In this document: positions 45,146-57,247 of the stretch, one piece after another
Layout of the letters: every line of letters starts with the position of its first letter
Position numbering within the stretch: the first letter of the stretch is position 1
Source: Costus lasius
Taxonomy: Eukaryota > Streptophyta > Magnoliopsida > Zingiberales > Costaceae
Direction: 5' to 3'
DNA: 64,000 bases
NCBI GenBank assembly: GCA_027563935.2
Contig: CM050449.1
Location: 54,949,949 to 55,013,948, forward strand
The notes under the pieces: generated by a model
What the model saw: the letters and a program-made list of their open reading frames with translations, nothing else
What the model was told of the DNA's origin: nothing
The model's database searches: none
Position numbers and translations under genes: made by a program

Positions 45146-48100
45146 CTAATGGTTGAGAAATCTCAAACCCATGTTATTACAGTGCTTCTCATGCTTCTGC
45201 TGCGCCAGAGGCTTGGTAAGCGGGTCAGCCAGATTGTCATCTGTATGTACCTTGCAGATTTTGATCTCGCCACGATCAATGATCTCCCGGATCAAGTGAA
45301 ACCGTCTCTGTATGTGCTTGGACTTCTGGTGCGACCGTGGTTCCTTTGCTTCTGCGATTGCTCCAGTGTTATCACAGAAGATAACCAAAGGATCTGCACT
45401 CGAAGGAACAACACCAAGTTCCTGAATGAACTTACGAATCCACACTGCCTCCTTAGATGCTTCTGAGGCTGCAACATACTCGGCTTCTGTTGTGGAATCA
45501 GCAACAATAGACTGTTTGAAACTTTTCCACACCACTGCTCCTCCATTCAAGCTAAAAACATAGCCTGATTGCGATCGGAAATCATCCTGGTCCGACTGGA
45601 ACGAAGCGTCAGTATATCCTTCTATACTGAGTTCTTCCTGACCACCATATATCAAGAACATATCTTTGGTCCTCCGTAGATATTTTAAAATGTTCTTGAC
45701 CGCAATCCAGTGTGCCTGACCTGGATTACTTTGGAATCGACTGGTCACGCTTAACCCGTAAGCGACGTCTGGGCGAGTACACAACATCGCATACATAATG
45801 GACCCAATAGCCGAAGCATAAGGCGTATTGTCCATTTCATCTTTCTCAGTCTGTGTTTGTGGACACTGACTCTTCGAAAGATTCAGACCATGTCTGACTG
45901 GAAGATATCCTCTTTTAGAATTGTCTAAATGAAATCTCTCCAGGACTTTATCGATGTAAGTACTCTGGCACAGCCCGAGAAGCCTCTTAGATCTATCTCT
46001 GTAGATCTTCACACCTAATACATAGGCTGCTTCTCCTAAATCTTTCATCTGGAAACATTTTCCTAACCATGCTTTAACAGCATGCAGTTCAGGAATATCG
46101 TTTCCAATGATTAAGATATCATCGACGTAGAGGACTAGGAAAGTAATCATGCTCCCACTAAACCTCTTATATACACACGGGTCATCTTCGTTCTTGATGA
46201 AACCAAACTCACAGATTGATTCATCAAAATGAATATTCCAGCTTCTAGATGCTTGTTTAAGTCCATAAATGGACTTCTTTAACTTGCATATTTTATGACG
46301 ATCTGATGGACTAGTGAAACCTTCAGGTTGTGTCATATACACATCCTCATCCAGTTTTCCATTAAGGAAAGCGGTCTTCACATCCATCTGCCAGATCTCA
46401 TAATCGTAATATGCTGCTATCGCGAAAAGAATCCGAATAGGCTTAAACATGGCTACAGGAGAGAAAGTTTCATCATAATCTATCCCGTAGATTTGTTTGA
46501 AACCTTTCGCAACTAGCCTGCCTTTATAGGTAACCACGTTACCATCCATGTCAATCTTCTTCTTGAAGATCCATTTACAGCCTATAGGGATTACTCCCGG
46601 AGGCGGATCAACCAAATCCCAGACCTGGTTATCTGACATGGAGTCCATCTCGGCTCGCATAGCTTCAAGCCATCTAGCTGAATCCGGTCCACTGACCGCA
46701 TCCGCATAAGTGAGGGGTTCATCATTTTCAATGATGTAGACTCCGTCATAGCGCTCAGGCTGTCGACGGATCCTTCCCGATCTACGCGGTTCCCGTGATA
46801 TCTGAGCCTCAGGTTGTTCAATAACCTGTTCTACCGGCTCAGGCTCATCCAACTGTGCTTGACTACTTTGTCCTTCCTCTGGATTCTCATCCAGCTTTAT
46901 TTCTCTCCCACTGGCTTCTTGCTGAAGAAATTCCTTCTCAAGAAAAACTGCCGTCCGAGCAACAAATACTTTGTTCTCTTTGGGATCGTAGAAATAATAA
47001 CCCTTAGTTTCCTTAGGGTATCCGACAAAGACACATTTCTCAGATCTGCTCTCTAGTTTCCCAGAGGCGAGCTTTTTGACATAAGCATCGCAACCCCAGA
47101 TCTTAATAAATGTCAAGCTCGGCTGTTTCCCATACCATAGCTCATATGGAGTCTTAGAAACTGCCTTGGATGGCACTCGGTTTAGTACCTTTGCAGCTGT
47201 TTCCAGTGCAAATCCCCAAAAGGAGTAAGGTAGAGTAGCCTGATTCATCATAGAACGAACCATATCTAGTAAGGTTCTGTTCCTCCTCTCGGACACACCA
47301 TTCCAATGCGGTGCTCCTGGCGGAGTGAGCTGTGAGATAATCCCACACTCCTTCAGATAGTCAGTAAACTCTCGACTTAGGTATTCTCCACCTCGATTAG
47401 AACGAAGTGCCTTGATATTTCGGCCTAGCTGATTTTGTACTTCATTTTTGAACTCTTTGAACTTGTCAAAAGATTCACTCTTATGTCTCATTAAATAGAC
47501 ATACCCATATCTACTGAAATCATCAGTAAAGGTAATGAAGTACGAATAGCCACCTCTGGCATGTTTACTAAATGGCCCACACACATCACTGTGTATAAGG
47601 TCAAGTAAACCCGAAGCCCTTTGACCTTTGTGAAGAAAAGGAGCCTTCGTCATTTTACCCATTAAACAAGGTTTGCATGTATCAATCTCCTCATTGGAGA
47701 ATGATCCCAGCAGTCCATGATCATGCAACCGCTTAATGCGTTTCTTGTTAATATGGCCTAAACGACTATGCCATAGCAAGGTGCTGTCATCAGCATACTT
47801 GGCTTTCTTATTATCAATGTTTTGTATAGAACATTCCATGTCCAACATGAATAACCCATTGTTAATTGATCCAGAAGCATAAACAATATTATCATAAGAC
47901 AGAACACACTTTGAAATATTACATTCAAAGGCAAATCCTTTCCTGACAAGAGCAGGAATAGAGATAATATTTTTTGTAATACTTGGAACAAAATAACAAT
48001 TGTCAAGTTCTAGTACAAGTCCAGATGGTAATGAGATGTAATAAACCCCTACAGCAACAGCAGCAACCCGTGCCCCGTTTCCAACTCGTAGGTCCACCTC

Positions 48101-49030
48101 ATGCTGTCCCACCTGCCTTCTTCTCTTGAGTTCCTGTACATTTGAACAAATGTGAACTCCACATGCAGTGTCCAACACCCATGAAATAGAAGAAGAAGAT
48201 ATCATGACCTCAGTCACAAATATACCTGAGCCAGAAGCGATGCTTCCCTTCATGTCTCCTTGGAGCGCTTTACAGTCCATTTTCCAGTGACCCAGCTGGC
48301 CACAGTGGAAACATCTGTTGTCCTTCGACCGCTTCACCTTTTGTTTCAGAGCCTTGCTGTAGTTCTTGACAGGGGCTTTGCCCTTCTTCCCCTTCTTCTT
48401 GTTCCTGGAAGGGAACATCAAGACAGAGGTTGAAGGCTTTCCCTTCAGAGTTTCCTCTGTAGTCAAGAGCATATTCAGCAACTCTGCCGGAGTACAGTCG
48501 ATCTTGTTCATATTAAAATTAATAATGAACGCATCGAAGGAGGCCGGGAGAGACTGCAGAATAATGTCTACAGCAAGCTCCTGATTGATGGTATGCCCCA
48601 GTTTTTCTAGAGCCTCCTTGTGCCCAATCATCTTGAGCACATGAGCTCCCACTGGACTCCCTTCAGTCAGTTTGCTCTGAAAGAAAAGCTTGGTCAGATT
48701 ATAGCGTTCAGTCCTCGCCTGTGCAGCATACAGCATCTTGAGGTTTGCTATAATTTCTATAGCTGACATATCCTCATGCTGACGCTGCAGCGGTGGCGTC
48801 ATAGACGCTAGCATCAGGCAAGCAACATCAATGCTATCATTGACATGCTTTTCATAGGCATCGCGAACCGCCCTTGCGGCGTTCGCAGTGGGTTGAGGCG
48901 GTATAGCCGTCTCGAGGACATACAGTTTCCTCTCAGCCTTAAGAACAATCTTAAGGTGTCCGTACCAGTATGAGAAGTTTGGCCCAGCAAACTTCTCCCT
49001 TTCCAGTAGGGATCGCACATTGAAGCTCAT
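45146..49030 (-). CDS. gag-pol: Cop4 gag-pol polyprotein, unbroken 1294-codon frame
   Basis: Start MSFNVRSLLEREKFAG at 49030, stop 45146. Order by residue: gag 1-240, zinc knuckle CFHCGQLGHWKMDCK about 242-256, protease WVLDTACGVHIC about 285. GAG-pre-integrase LLWHSRLGHINKKRI is about 420. The integrase core is about 480-620, with HSDVCGPF, RSNRGGEY and VSERRNRTL. The hinge RRSGRIRRQPERY is near 745. Reverse transcriptase has AFLNGKLDED and YVDDILIIGND. RNase H has YTDASFQ, TEAEYVAASEA and FCDNTGAIAEAKE. This is the most complete coding copy in the window. However the second integrase acidic position, Asp in Cop1-type relatives Cop3 and Cop5 (RSDRGGEY, HSDRGGEY), is Asn here, a single G-to-A change, so integration activity is probably lost. 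Confidence 0.95.
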   Translation of the reverse strand: MSFNVRSLLEREKFAGPNFSYWYGHLKIVLKAERKLYVLETAIPPQPTANAARAVRDAYEKHVNDSIDVACLMLASMTPPLQRQHEDMSAIEIIANLKMLYAAQARTERYNLTKLFFQSKLTEGSPVGAHVLKMIGHKEALEKLGHTINQELAVDIILQSLPASFDAFIINFNMNKIDCTPAELLNMLLTTEETLKGKPSTSVLMFPSRNKKKGKKGKAPVKNYSKALKQKVKRSKDNRCFHCGQLGHWKMDCKALQGDMKGSIASGSGIFVTEVMISSSSISWVLDTACGVHICSNVQELKRRRQVGQHEVDLRVGNGARVAAVAVGVYYISLPSGLVLELDNCYFVPSITKNIISIPALVRKGFAFECNISKCVLSYDNIVYASGSINNGLFMLDMECSIQNIDNKKAKYADDSTLLWHSRLGHINKKRIKRLHDHGLLGSFSNEEIDTCKPCLMGKMTKAPFLHKGQRASGLLDLIHSDVCGPFSKHARGGYSYFITFTDDFSRYGYVYLMRHKSESFDKFKEFKNEVQNQLGRNIKALRSNRGGEYLSREFTDYLKECGIISQLTPPGAPHWNGVSERRNRTLLDMVRSMMNQATLPYSFWGFALETAAKVLNRVPSKAVSKTPYELWYGKQPSLTFIKIWGCDAYVKKLASGKLESRSEKCVFVGYPKETKGYYFYDPKENKVFVARTAVFLEKEFLQQEASGREIKLDENPEEGQSSQAQLDEPEPVEQVIEQPEAQISREPRRSGRIRRQPERYDGVYIIENDEPLTYADAVSGPDSARWLEAMRAEMDSMSDNQVWDLVDPPPGVIPIGCKWIFKKKIDMDGNVVTYKGRLVAKGFKQIYGIDYDETFSPVAMFKPIRILFAIAAYYDYEIWQMDVKTAFLNGKLDEDVYMTQPEGFTSPSDRHKICKLKKSIYGLKQASRSWNIHFDESICEFGFIKNEDDPCVYKRFSGSMITFLVLYVDDILIIGNDIPELHAVKAWLGKCFQMKDLGEAAYVLGVKIYRDRSKRLLGLCQSTYIDKVLERFHLDNSKRGYLPVRHGLNLSKSQCPQTQTEKDEMDNTPYASAIGSIMYAMLCTRPDVAYGLSVTSRFQSNPGQAHWIAVKNILKYLRRTKDMFLIYGGQEELSIEGYTDASFQSDQDDFRSQSGYVFSLNGGAVVWKSFKQSIVADSTTEAEYVAASEASKEAVWIRKFIQELGVVPSSADPLVIFCDNTGAIAEAKEPRSHQKSKHIQRRFHLIREIIDRGEIKICKVHTDDNLADPLTKPLAQQKHEKHCNNMGLRFLNH

Positions 49031-49496
49031 GGTGTTCGTTGCTGCAGGAATCTACAACAATGCAAGAACAGCAAGGTCAGTATCAATGTTTAGAATCAAT
49101 CCAGGACTTAAGAAAGATTCTTTTCTCACTATTTTATCTGACTGAAAAATCCATTAAAACAGTCCGAAAGAGTAACACTCTTTTAGTGAGATGGGATCCA
49201 GATTTCATACTTGGTCTCCGCGTCCCGCTCAGGCGAGATAAGATGCACAGAGAGTACAAGCATTAATTTCTGGTAGGCAGTCCCTGCCAATCGCCAACCC
49301 GTGCGATTCCCCTTCATCTGGGCAATCCAGCCGACTGTGCCAACTGAGTTGGTACAACACAGTCTCTAATCCCACAGATGGCTGCCTCCATGTGCTACCA
49401 TATGCGCCACATATGTAGCCTACATGGTCAAGCTGACCTGACCTACTCCCTGGACCACCACGTGCTATGCTGAGCAATGAGAAGCGATAAATCCCT
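49031..49496 (-). other. Cop4 leader, shortened by about 1.3 kb
   Basis: Only about 480 bp separate gag from the 5' LTR, against about 1.8 kb in Cop3 and Cop5. The sequence follows the Cop5 leader up to GATAAATCCCTTCTCTG and then goes straight into the primer site, so an internal deletion removed the LTR-proximal leader. Confidence 0.8.
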
Positions 49497-49508
49497 CCTC
49501 TGATACCA
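49497..49508 (-). other. Primer-binding site of Cop4
   Basis: The minus strand reads TGGTATCAGAGG, two bases from the LTR. It lies at the edge of the leader deletion. Confidence 0.85.
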
Positions 49509-49510
49509 AT

Positions 49511-49851
49511 TGTAGAGTCCCCTTCAAGGGGGAGCGCAAGGGGGTGAAACCCTAAAGGTAAGCGCATATAGAGCTTTTGAGCGGAAGCAAGGGTTTCCAT
49601 GATCGATTTATATGACATATGATCAACTTTCAATACCTTGTAATGTAGATAGATCTAGAAGAAATATCATACCATTGCCATCGCTTGGATGGTGTCTTGG
49701 AAGAAGAGATCGAAAGGGGTCTCCTCCACAAGATGCGCACACAAGATGAGAAGTAGCTTTCTTCTTGTCGCTCCTTGTGCTAGCAAGGATCTTCAAGTGC
49801 CCCTTGTCGCGTGAAGGAGAGTGAGAGAGAAGACTTCTTGTTGGCCGAATG
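49511..49851 (-). repeat. 5' LTR of Cop4, first segment
   Basis: TGTAGAGTCCCC onward, almost identical to 43424-43764, cut at GAATG by Cop5. It continues at 58947. Confidence 0.92.
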
Positions 49852-51545
49852 TGAAGGACCCCTTTGAAGAGGGGGGCGATACCCTACTGATGCGCATATG
49901 AAAAACTTTGTGCATGGGCGGAAAATAGGGCATCAAGAATCGTATGCATCATATATGATCAACTTTCCATGCGATTGCAAACAAGAATCAAAGAATCGAT
50001 TCTTACCAAAGCCATTGCTTGGATGGCGTCGAGGAAGAAGAGACTCAAGCGCTTCTCCTCCAAATGGTGCGCACACAAGGTGATGATGGCTTCTCCTTGA
50101 ATCTCCTTGTGCTAGCAAGGATCTACAAGTATCCTTCTCGAGTGGTAGGGATGGGGAGATGATCGCTTGGCCGAGAGCTCCTTGTCCAAATCCTCCTTGT
50201 CGTCCAAAGCCACCACTTCACCACACGAGAAGAGTGAATGGAGAAGAGGGGCGATTAACGTTACAAGGTGGAATCGTTTTCCATTTGGAAAACCGACTTC
50301 CACATATGGCAAGTCCTCAATGCATGCGTTCATACGTTGAACCATCGAAACTTTCTCCCATTGAACCAAACGTTCAACTAGTGAACCGGTTCTAATCATT
50401 GGGTTTGGTTCACAAAACCAATTAACCCAAGCCACTTGGTCTAGATCATATCAAACCCTAAGGCTCCAGATCTAACCGTTCATCTCCTGATGCTCCTGAT
50501 CTCACCGATCTAGCATCAACTCTCTCGATCGAAGCTTACCGATCTCAAGCCCTAATCAATCAAACATGATCAGACCAGATCTCACTTACAATCAGAGATT
50601 AAATCCCTTTAAACAGAACCCAAACAATTCAGTCCACACGATCTGACTTAAGTAAGCCATATCATCAAATTGTGCGACCCTGAGGGTTTCCTTTAAATGT
50701 CGGTAACGATAACTTACGTTATCACGATCAGTGAGGGGTATCTAGCAACACATCACTGTCTCCCGATATAAAGGAAAGAGTCTTCCAAGACTACACCCAA
50801 ACCACAGCACAAGTGTGAATCAACTTCACTAGGCATACATGTTTCCTTTGCCACTGGATGTTCTTATTGGACAAGCGTGTCAAGCCTGTAGCTCCAATAT
50901 GATGAGCATGATTAGATCAGATGAACATAGTCACCTGGGTATGGCCATAAACTTTCTCAATCATCTCATATAAGGGGGACCCCTTTAGAACATCACACTC
51001 CTTAGACAAGAAGACGGCAATCCTATATCTATCACTAGTGCCCTAACATGACTCATGATCATTATCCAAGATAGTCTATAATCATTACGTTTCAAATGAT
51101 ATTGAAATACCTCAAAACAATGACAATCATCATTTAGAAACACAAGTGATCTCAAGTCAGAGGACATGTGCCACTTGTTGCAAACAAGGATTATTCACAT
51201 TGTGACAAGCAATTGAATATCCTAGTAGGGTCTGTCCAGTACATCCAATGTACCCATGAGTCTACATCTTATTCCATGCTCGAAGCATCCTATAAGATTA
51301 GAACACATATTAGTCTCAATCATATCAAGGCTGTCTCATGTTCACCAAGATATCTCGACTAAGGACATAGAGCATGTCAGCCTAGCTGAACAGCATAGAG
51401 ACATTATTCAGAAGTACACTTATTGCAGCAGACAATGTAACATACTGAATAACAACCATTGCCTTTATAAACATAAGAGTTTATATACATGACACTGATA
51501 GAATCCCAAGGCCTCAAACATTAGCCTTAAGGGCATACCCCAACA
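49852..51545 (-). repeat. 3' LTR of Cop5
   Basis: TGAAGGACCCCTTTG to CATACCCCAACA. The palindrome position 50939-50950 reads GTATGGCCATAA, with the last base changed. The polypurine tract follows at 51546-51560. Confidence 0.93.
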
Positions 51546-51565
51546 ATCTCCCACTTGCACTTAAT

Positions 51566-54500
51566 CTAATGGTTGAGAAATCTTAAACCCATATTATTAC
51601 AGTGCTTCTCATGCTTCTGCTGCGCCAGAGGCTTGGTAAGCGGGTCAGCCAGATTGTCATCTGTATGAACCTTGCATATTTTGATCTCGCCACGATCAAT
51701 GATCTCCCGGATCAAGTGAAACCGTCTCTGTATGTGCTTGGACTTCTGGTGCGACCGTGGTTCCTTTGCCTGTGCGATTGCTCCAGTGTTATCACAGAAG
51801 ATAACCAAAGGATCTGCACTCGAAGGAACAACACCAAGTTCCTGAACGAACTTGCGAATCCATACTGCCTCCTTGGATGCTTCCGAGGCTGCAACATACT
51901 CGGCTTCTGTTGTGGAATCAGCAACAATAGACTGTTTGAAACTTTTCCACACCACTGCTCCACCATTCAAGCTAAAAACATAGCCTGCTTGCGATCGGAA
52001 ATCATCCTGGTCCGACTGGAACGAAGCGTCAGTATATCCTTCAATACTGAGTTCTTCCTGACCACCATATATCAAGAACATATCTTTGGTCCTCTGCAGA
52101 TATTTTAAAATGTTCTTGACCGCAATCCAGTGTGCCTGACCTGGATTACTTTGGAATCGACTGGTCACGCTTAACCCGTAAGCGACGTCTGGGCGAGTAC
52201 ACAACATCGCATACATAATGGACCCAATAGCCGAAGCATAAGGCGTATTGTCCATTTCATCTTTCTCAGTCTGTGTTTGTGGACACTGACTCTTCGAAAG
52301 ATTCAGACCATGTCTGACTGGAAGATATCCTCTTTTAGAATTCTCTAAATGAAATCTCTCCAGGACTTTATCGATGTAAGTACTCTGGCACAGCCCGAGA
52401 AGCCTCTTAGATCTATCCCTGTAGATCTTCACACCTAACCCATAGGCTGCTTCTCCTAGATCTTTCATCTGGAAACATTTCCTTAGCCATGCTTTAACAG
52501 CATGCATTTCAGGAATATCGTTTCCAATGATTAAGATATCATCGACGTAGAGGACTAGGAAAGTAATCACGCTCCCACTAAACCTCTTATATACACACGG
52601 GTCATCCTCATTCTTGATGAAACCAAATTCACTGATTGATTCATCAAAACAAATATTCCAGCTTCTAGATGCTTGTTTAAGTCCATAAATGGACTTCTTT
52701 AACTTGCATATTTTATGACGATCTGATGGACTAGTGAAACCTTCCGGTTGTGTCATATACACATCCTCATCCAGTTTTCCATTAAGGAAAGCCGTCTTCA
52801 CATCCATCTGCCAGATCTCATAATCATAATATGCAGCTATCGCGAAAAGAATCCGAATAGACTTAAACATAGCTACAGGTGAGAAAGTTTCATCATAATC
52901 TATCCCGTAGATTTGTTTGAAACCTTTCGCAACTAGCCTGCCTTTATAGGTAACTACGTTACCATCCATGTCAATCTTCCTTTTGAAGATCCATTTACAG
53001 CCTATAGGGATTACTCCCGGAGGCGGATCAACCAAATCCCAGACTTGGTTATCTGACATGGAGTCCATCTCGGTTCGCATAGCTTCAAGCCATCTAGCTG
53101 ACTCCGGTCCACTGACCGCATCCGCATAAGTGAGGGGTTCATCATTATCAATGATGTAGACTCCGTCATAGCGCTCAGGCTGTCGATGGATCCTTCCCGA
53201 TCTTCGCGGTTCCCGTGATATCTGAGCCTCAGGTTGTTCAATAACCTGATCAACTGGCTCAGGCTCATCCAACTGTGCTTGACTACTTTGTCCTTCCTCT
53301 GGATTCTCATCCAGCTTTATTTCTCTCCCACTGGCTTCTTGCAGAAGAAACTCCTTCTCAAGAAAAATGGCCGTCCGAGCAACAAAAACCTTGTTCTCTT
53401 TGGGATCGTAGAAATAATAACCCTTAGTTTCCTTAAGGTAACCGACAAAGATGCATTTCTCAGATCTGCTCTCCAGTTTCCCAGAGGCGAGCTTTTTGAC
53501 ATAAGCCTCGCAACCCCAGATCCTGATAAATGTCAAGCTCGGCTGTTTCCTATACCATAATTCATATGGAGTCTTTGAAACTGCCTTGGATGGCACTCGG
53601 TTTAGTACCTTTGCAGCTGTTTCCAGTGCAAATCCCCAAAAGGAGTAAGGTAGAGTAGCTTGACTCATCATTGAACGAACCATATCCAGTAAGGTTCTGT
53701 TCCTCCTCTCGGACACACCATTCCATTGCGGTGTTCCTGGTGGAGTGAGCTGTGAGATAATCCCACACTCTTTTAGATAGTCAGTAAACGCATGACTCAA
53801 GTATTCTCCACCTCGATCAGAATGAAGTGCCTTGATATTTCGGCCTAGCTGATTTTGTACTTCATTTTTGAACTCTTTGAACTTGTCAAAAGATTCACTC
53901 TTATGTCTCATAAGATAGACATAACCATATCTACTGAAATCATCAGTAAAGGTAATGAAGTACTGATAGCCACCTCTGGCATGTTTACTAAATGGCCCAC
54001 ACACATCACTGTGTATAAGGTCAAGTAAACCTGAAGCCCTTTGACCTTTGTTAGGAAAAGGAGACTTCGTCATTTTACCCATTAAACAAGCTTTGCATGT
54101 ATCAATCTCCTCATAGGAGAATGATCCCAGCAGTCCATGATTATGCAACCGCTTAATGCGCTTCTTGTTAATATGGCCTAAACGACTATGCCATAGCAAG
54201 GTGCTGTCATCAGCATACTTGGCTTTCTTATTATCAATGTTTTGTATAGAATATTCCATGTCCAACATGAATAACCCATTGTTAATTGAACCAGTAGCAT
54301 AAACAATATTATCAAGAGTAAGATAACACTTTGAAATCTTGCATTCAAAGGAAAACCCTTTCCTGACAAGAGCAGGAATAGAGATAATATTTTTGGTAAT
54401 ACTGGGTACAAAGTAACAATTGTTTAATTCTAATACAATGCCAGATGGTAATGAGATGTAATAATCCCCTACAGCAACAGCAGCAACCCGTGCCCCGTTT

Positions 54501-55450
54501 CCAACTCGTAGGTCCACCTCATGCTGTCCCACCTGTCTTCTTCTCTTGAGTTCCTGTACATTTGAACAAATGTGAACTCCACATGCAGTGTCCAACACCC
54601 ATGAAATAGAAGAAGAGGATATCATGACTTCAGTCACAAAAATACCTGAGCCAGAAGCGATGCTTCCCTTCTTGTCTCCTTGGAGCGCTTTACAGTCCTT
54701 TTTCCAGTGACCCAGCTGGCCACAGTGGAAACATCTGTTGTCCTTCGACCGCTTCACCTTTTGTTTCAGAGCCTTACTGTAGTTCTTGACAGGGGCTTTG
54801 CCCTTCTTCCCCTTCTTCTTGTTCCTGGAAGGAACCATTAAGACAGAGGTTGAAGGCTTTCCCTTCAGAGTTTCCTCAGTAGTCATGAGCATATTCAGCA
54901 ACTCTGCCGGAGTACAATCGATTTTGTTCATATTAAAGTTAATAATGAACGCATCGAAAGAAGGCGGAAGAGACTGCAGAATAATGTCTACAGCAAGCTC
55001 CTGATTGATGGTATGCCCCAGTTTCTCCAGAGCCTCCTTGTGCCCAATCATCTTGAGCACGTGAGCTCCCACTGGGCTCCCTTCAGCCAGTTTGCTCTGA
55101 AGGAAAAGCTTGGTCAAATTATAGCGTTCAGTCCTCGCCTGTGCAGCATACAACATCTTGAGGTTTGCTATAATTTCTATAGCAGACATATCCTCATGCT
55201 GACGCTGCAGCGGTGGCGTCATAGACGCTAGCATCAGGCAAGCAACATCAATGCTATCATTGACATGCTTTTCATAGGCATCGCGAACCGTCCTTGCGGC
55301 GTTCGCAGCGGGTTGAGGCGGTATAGCCGTCTCGAGGACATACAGTTTCCTCTCTGCCTTAAGAACAATCTTAAGGTGTCCGTACTAGTCCGAGAAGTTT
55401 GGCCCAGCAAACTTCTCCCTTTCCAGTAGGGATCGCACATTGAAGCTCAT
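51566..55450 (-). pseudogene. gag-pol: Cop5 gag-pol polyprotein with one nonsense codon in gag
   Basis: The frame has exactly the Cop4 length (3885 bp) from ATG at 55450. Codon 22, Trp in relatives (SDWYGH), is TAG at about 55385, G to A. From the next methionine at 55234 the frame is open for 1222 codons. It has the knuckle CFHCGQLGHWKKDCK, protease WVLDTACGVHIC and an integrase triad in IHSDVCGPF, HSDRGGEY and VSERRNRTL. Reverse transcriptase YVDDILIIGND and RNase H TEAEYVAASEA follow. All catalytic residues I can check are present. Starting at 55234 would lose 72 gag residues, so gag function is doubtful. Confidence 0.93.
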
Positions 55451-57233
55451 GGTGTTCGTTGCTGCAGGAATCTACAACAATGCAAGAACAGCAAGGTCAG
55501 TATCAATGTTTAGAATCAATCCAGGACTTAAGAAAGATTCTTTTCTCACTATTTTATCTGACTGAAAAATCCATTAAAACAGTCCGAAAGAGTAACACTC
55601 TTTTAGTGAGATGGGATCCAGATTTCATACTTGGTCTCCGCGTCCCGCTCAGGCGAGATAAGATGCACAGAGAGTACAAGCACTAATTTCTGGTAGGCAG
55701 TCCCTGCCAATCGCCAACCCGTGCGATTCCCCTTCATCCGGGCAATCCCGCCGACTGTGCCAACTGAGTTGGTACAACACAGTCTCTGATCCCTCAGATG
55801 GCTGCCTCCATATAGCTACCATATGCGCCACATATGTAGCCTACATGGTCAAGCTGACCCGACCTACTCCCTGGACCACCACGTGCTATGCTGAGCAACG
55901 AGAAGCGATAAATCCCTTCTCTGTAACACGCAGGTGAAATCCTGCACCGTCTGAAGATAGATGGACGTGCCCACTGAGTGGGTACAACACGGCTCCAACG
56001 ATAGTCAGAACAGTGAGGTTTCGCGTCAGAAGGCTATCGAGCTTGATATTTTAACGTTGGATTTTAAACGGTCTTTTATCTTCTTAACTATCATGCAAAC
56101 CCTATGGTGATAGCAGAAGATAAATAAATCATGCAATTCTAATTATTTAAACAATAAAAGAAAGCATGATGATCTTATGTGGTAAAAGCCCATTAACCCT
56201 AAGTAAGACCTTAATGTTTCTTAAGTCTTCACTTGAGCTCTTCATGGGTCTTTTGCATCTCATCTGGCCCCACCTAGGGCCTTAGCGCCCACTGCAGCTC
56301 AGGTGCGCCCACCAGGTGAATGCGCCTGTCATAGGGTCGAACCCTAGACCTCCCACCTGGTCAAGCCTCTGCTGCATGCGCTTCTGCCAACTGTGTTCTG
56401 TGCTCATGTCTGATTAAACTTACAATTTAATCTATCTAGACATGCTTGACTCGCAGGTCAATTATACATTATAAATTAAATAACATGTGATGCACAGATC
56501 ACAATAAAAAATTAATTTACAATTTAACCAGGCACGCAGGCCCCAGCACAGCACACATTAACACGGGCAGCCCACATAAGATGAAATAAACAAGCACATG
56601 CCATCCAATCAACATGTGATCCATTAATAAGAAAATAAAATTTTGAAAAAACCCATTGGCATCAATTTTAGTTTTCTTATATGCCCTACAACCTTACAAC
56701 GGTCCATCAATAGGGATCCACTCATCATATCTAGTTAGATCCACTGCCCTTGCATGCACCAAGTCCTAACTGACTTGAGTTGACCTAATGGTCAACCATG
56801 CATGCGCCAAGGGCTGAACAGCCTTCATGAGTTCTGGCAAGCGGGTGTGACCCCGGGCCCTAACTCATGCGCGTTCATGGTTGTCTCAACCAGTCCTCGC
56901 TACACGCCCTTGATGCAGTCGACCTATAGCCACCTCGTGCTTGCGCACAGGTGCTATCTGGTCAACCCATCTAGGCTGTCAGATGGTCTGATCAGACTAT
57001 TTGGATCCTTACTAGATGATGACTTCAACCCTACTGACCCGTCTAAGGGTTTACAGCAGGCGCGGCTTAGATCTAATCAGGAGGCGCGCAAGACAAGTTT
57101 TGCAAAACATTTAACATGCGCCAACAAGTTACATGCGCCAAAATATACATGTAGTTTCGCATGTCATAAACTTTAGAGCTAAGCATACAAGGATCACATA
57201 AGGCTAAAGCAATCATAAAACATGCATAAAACC
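55451..57233 (-). other. Cop5 untranslated leader
   Basis: About 1.8 kb, homologous to 38381-40187. No gene; the frame 56802-57176 has no counterpart protein in Cop3 and is left out. Confidence 0.75.
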
Positions 57234-57245
57234 GCTTTGATACCA
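57234..57245 (-). other. Primer-binding site of Cop5
   Basis: The minus strand reads TGGTATCAAAGC, one base different from the canonical TGGTATCAGAGC, two bases from the LTR. Confidence 0.85.
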
Positions 57246-57247
57246 AT

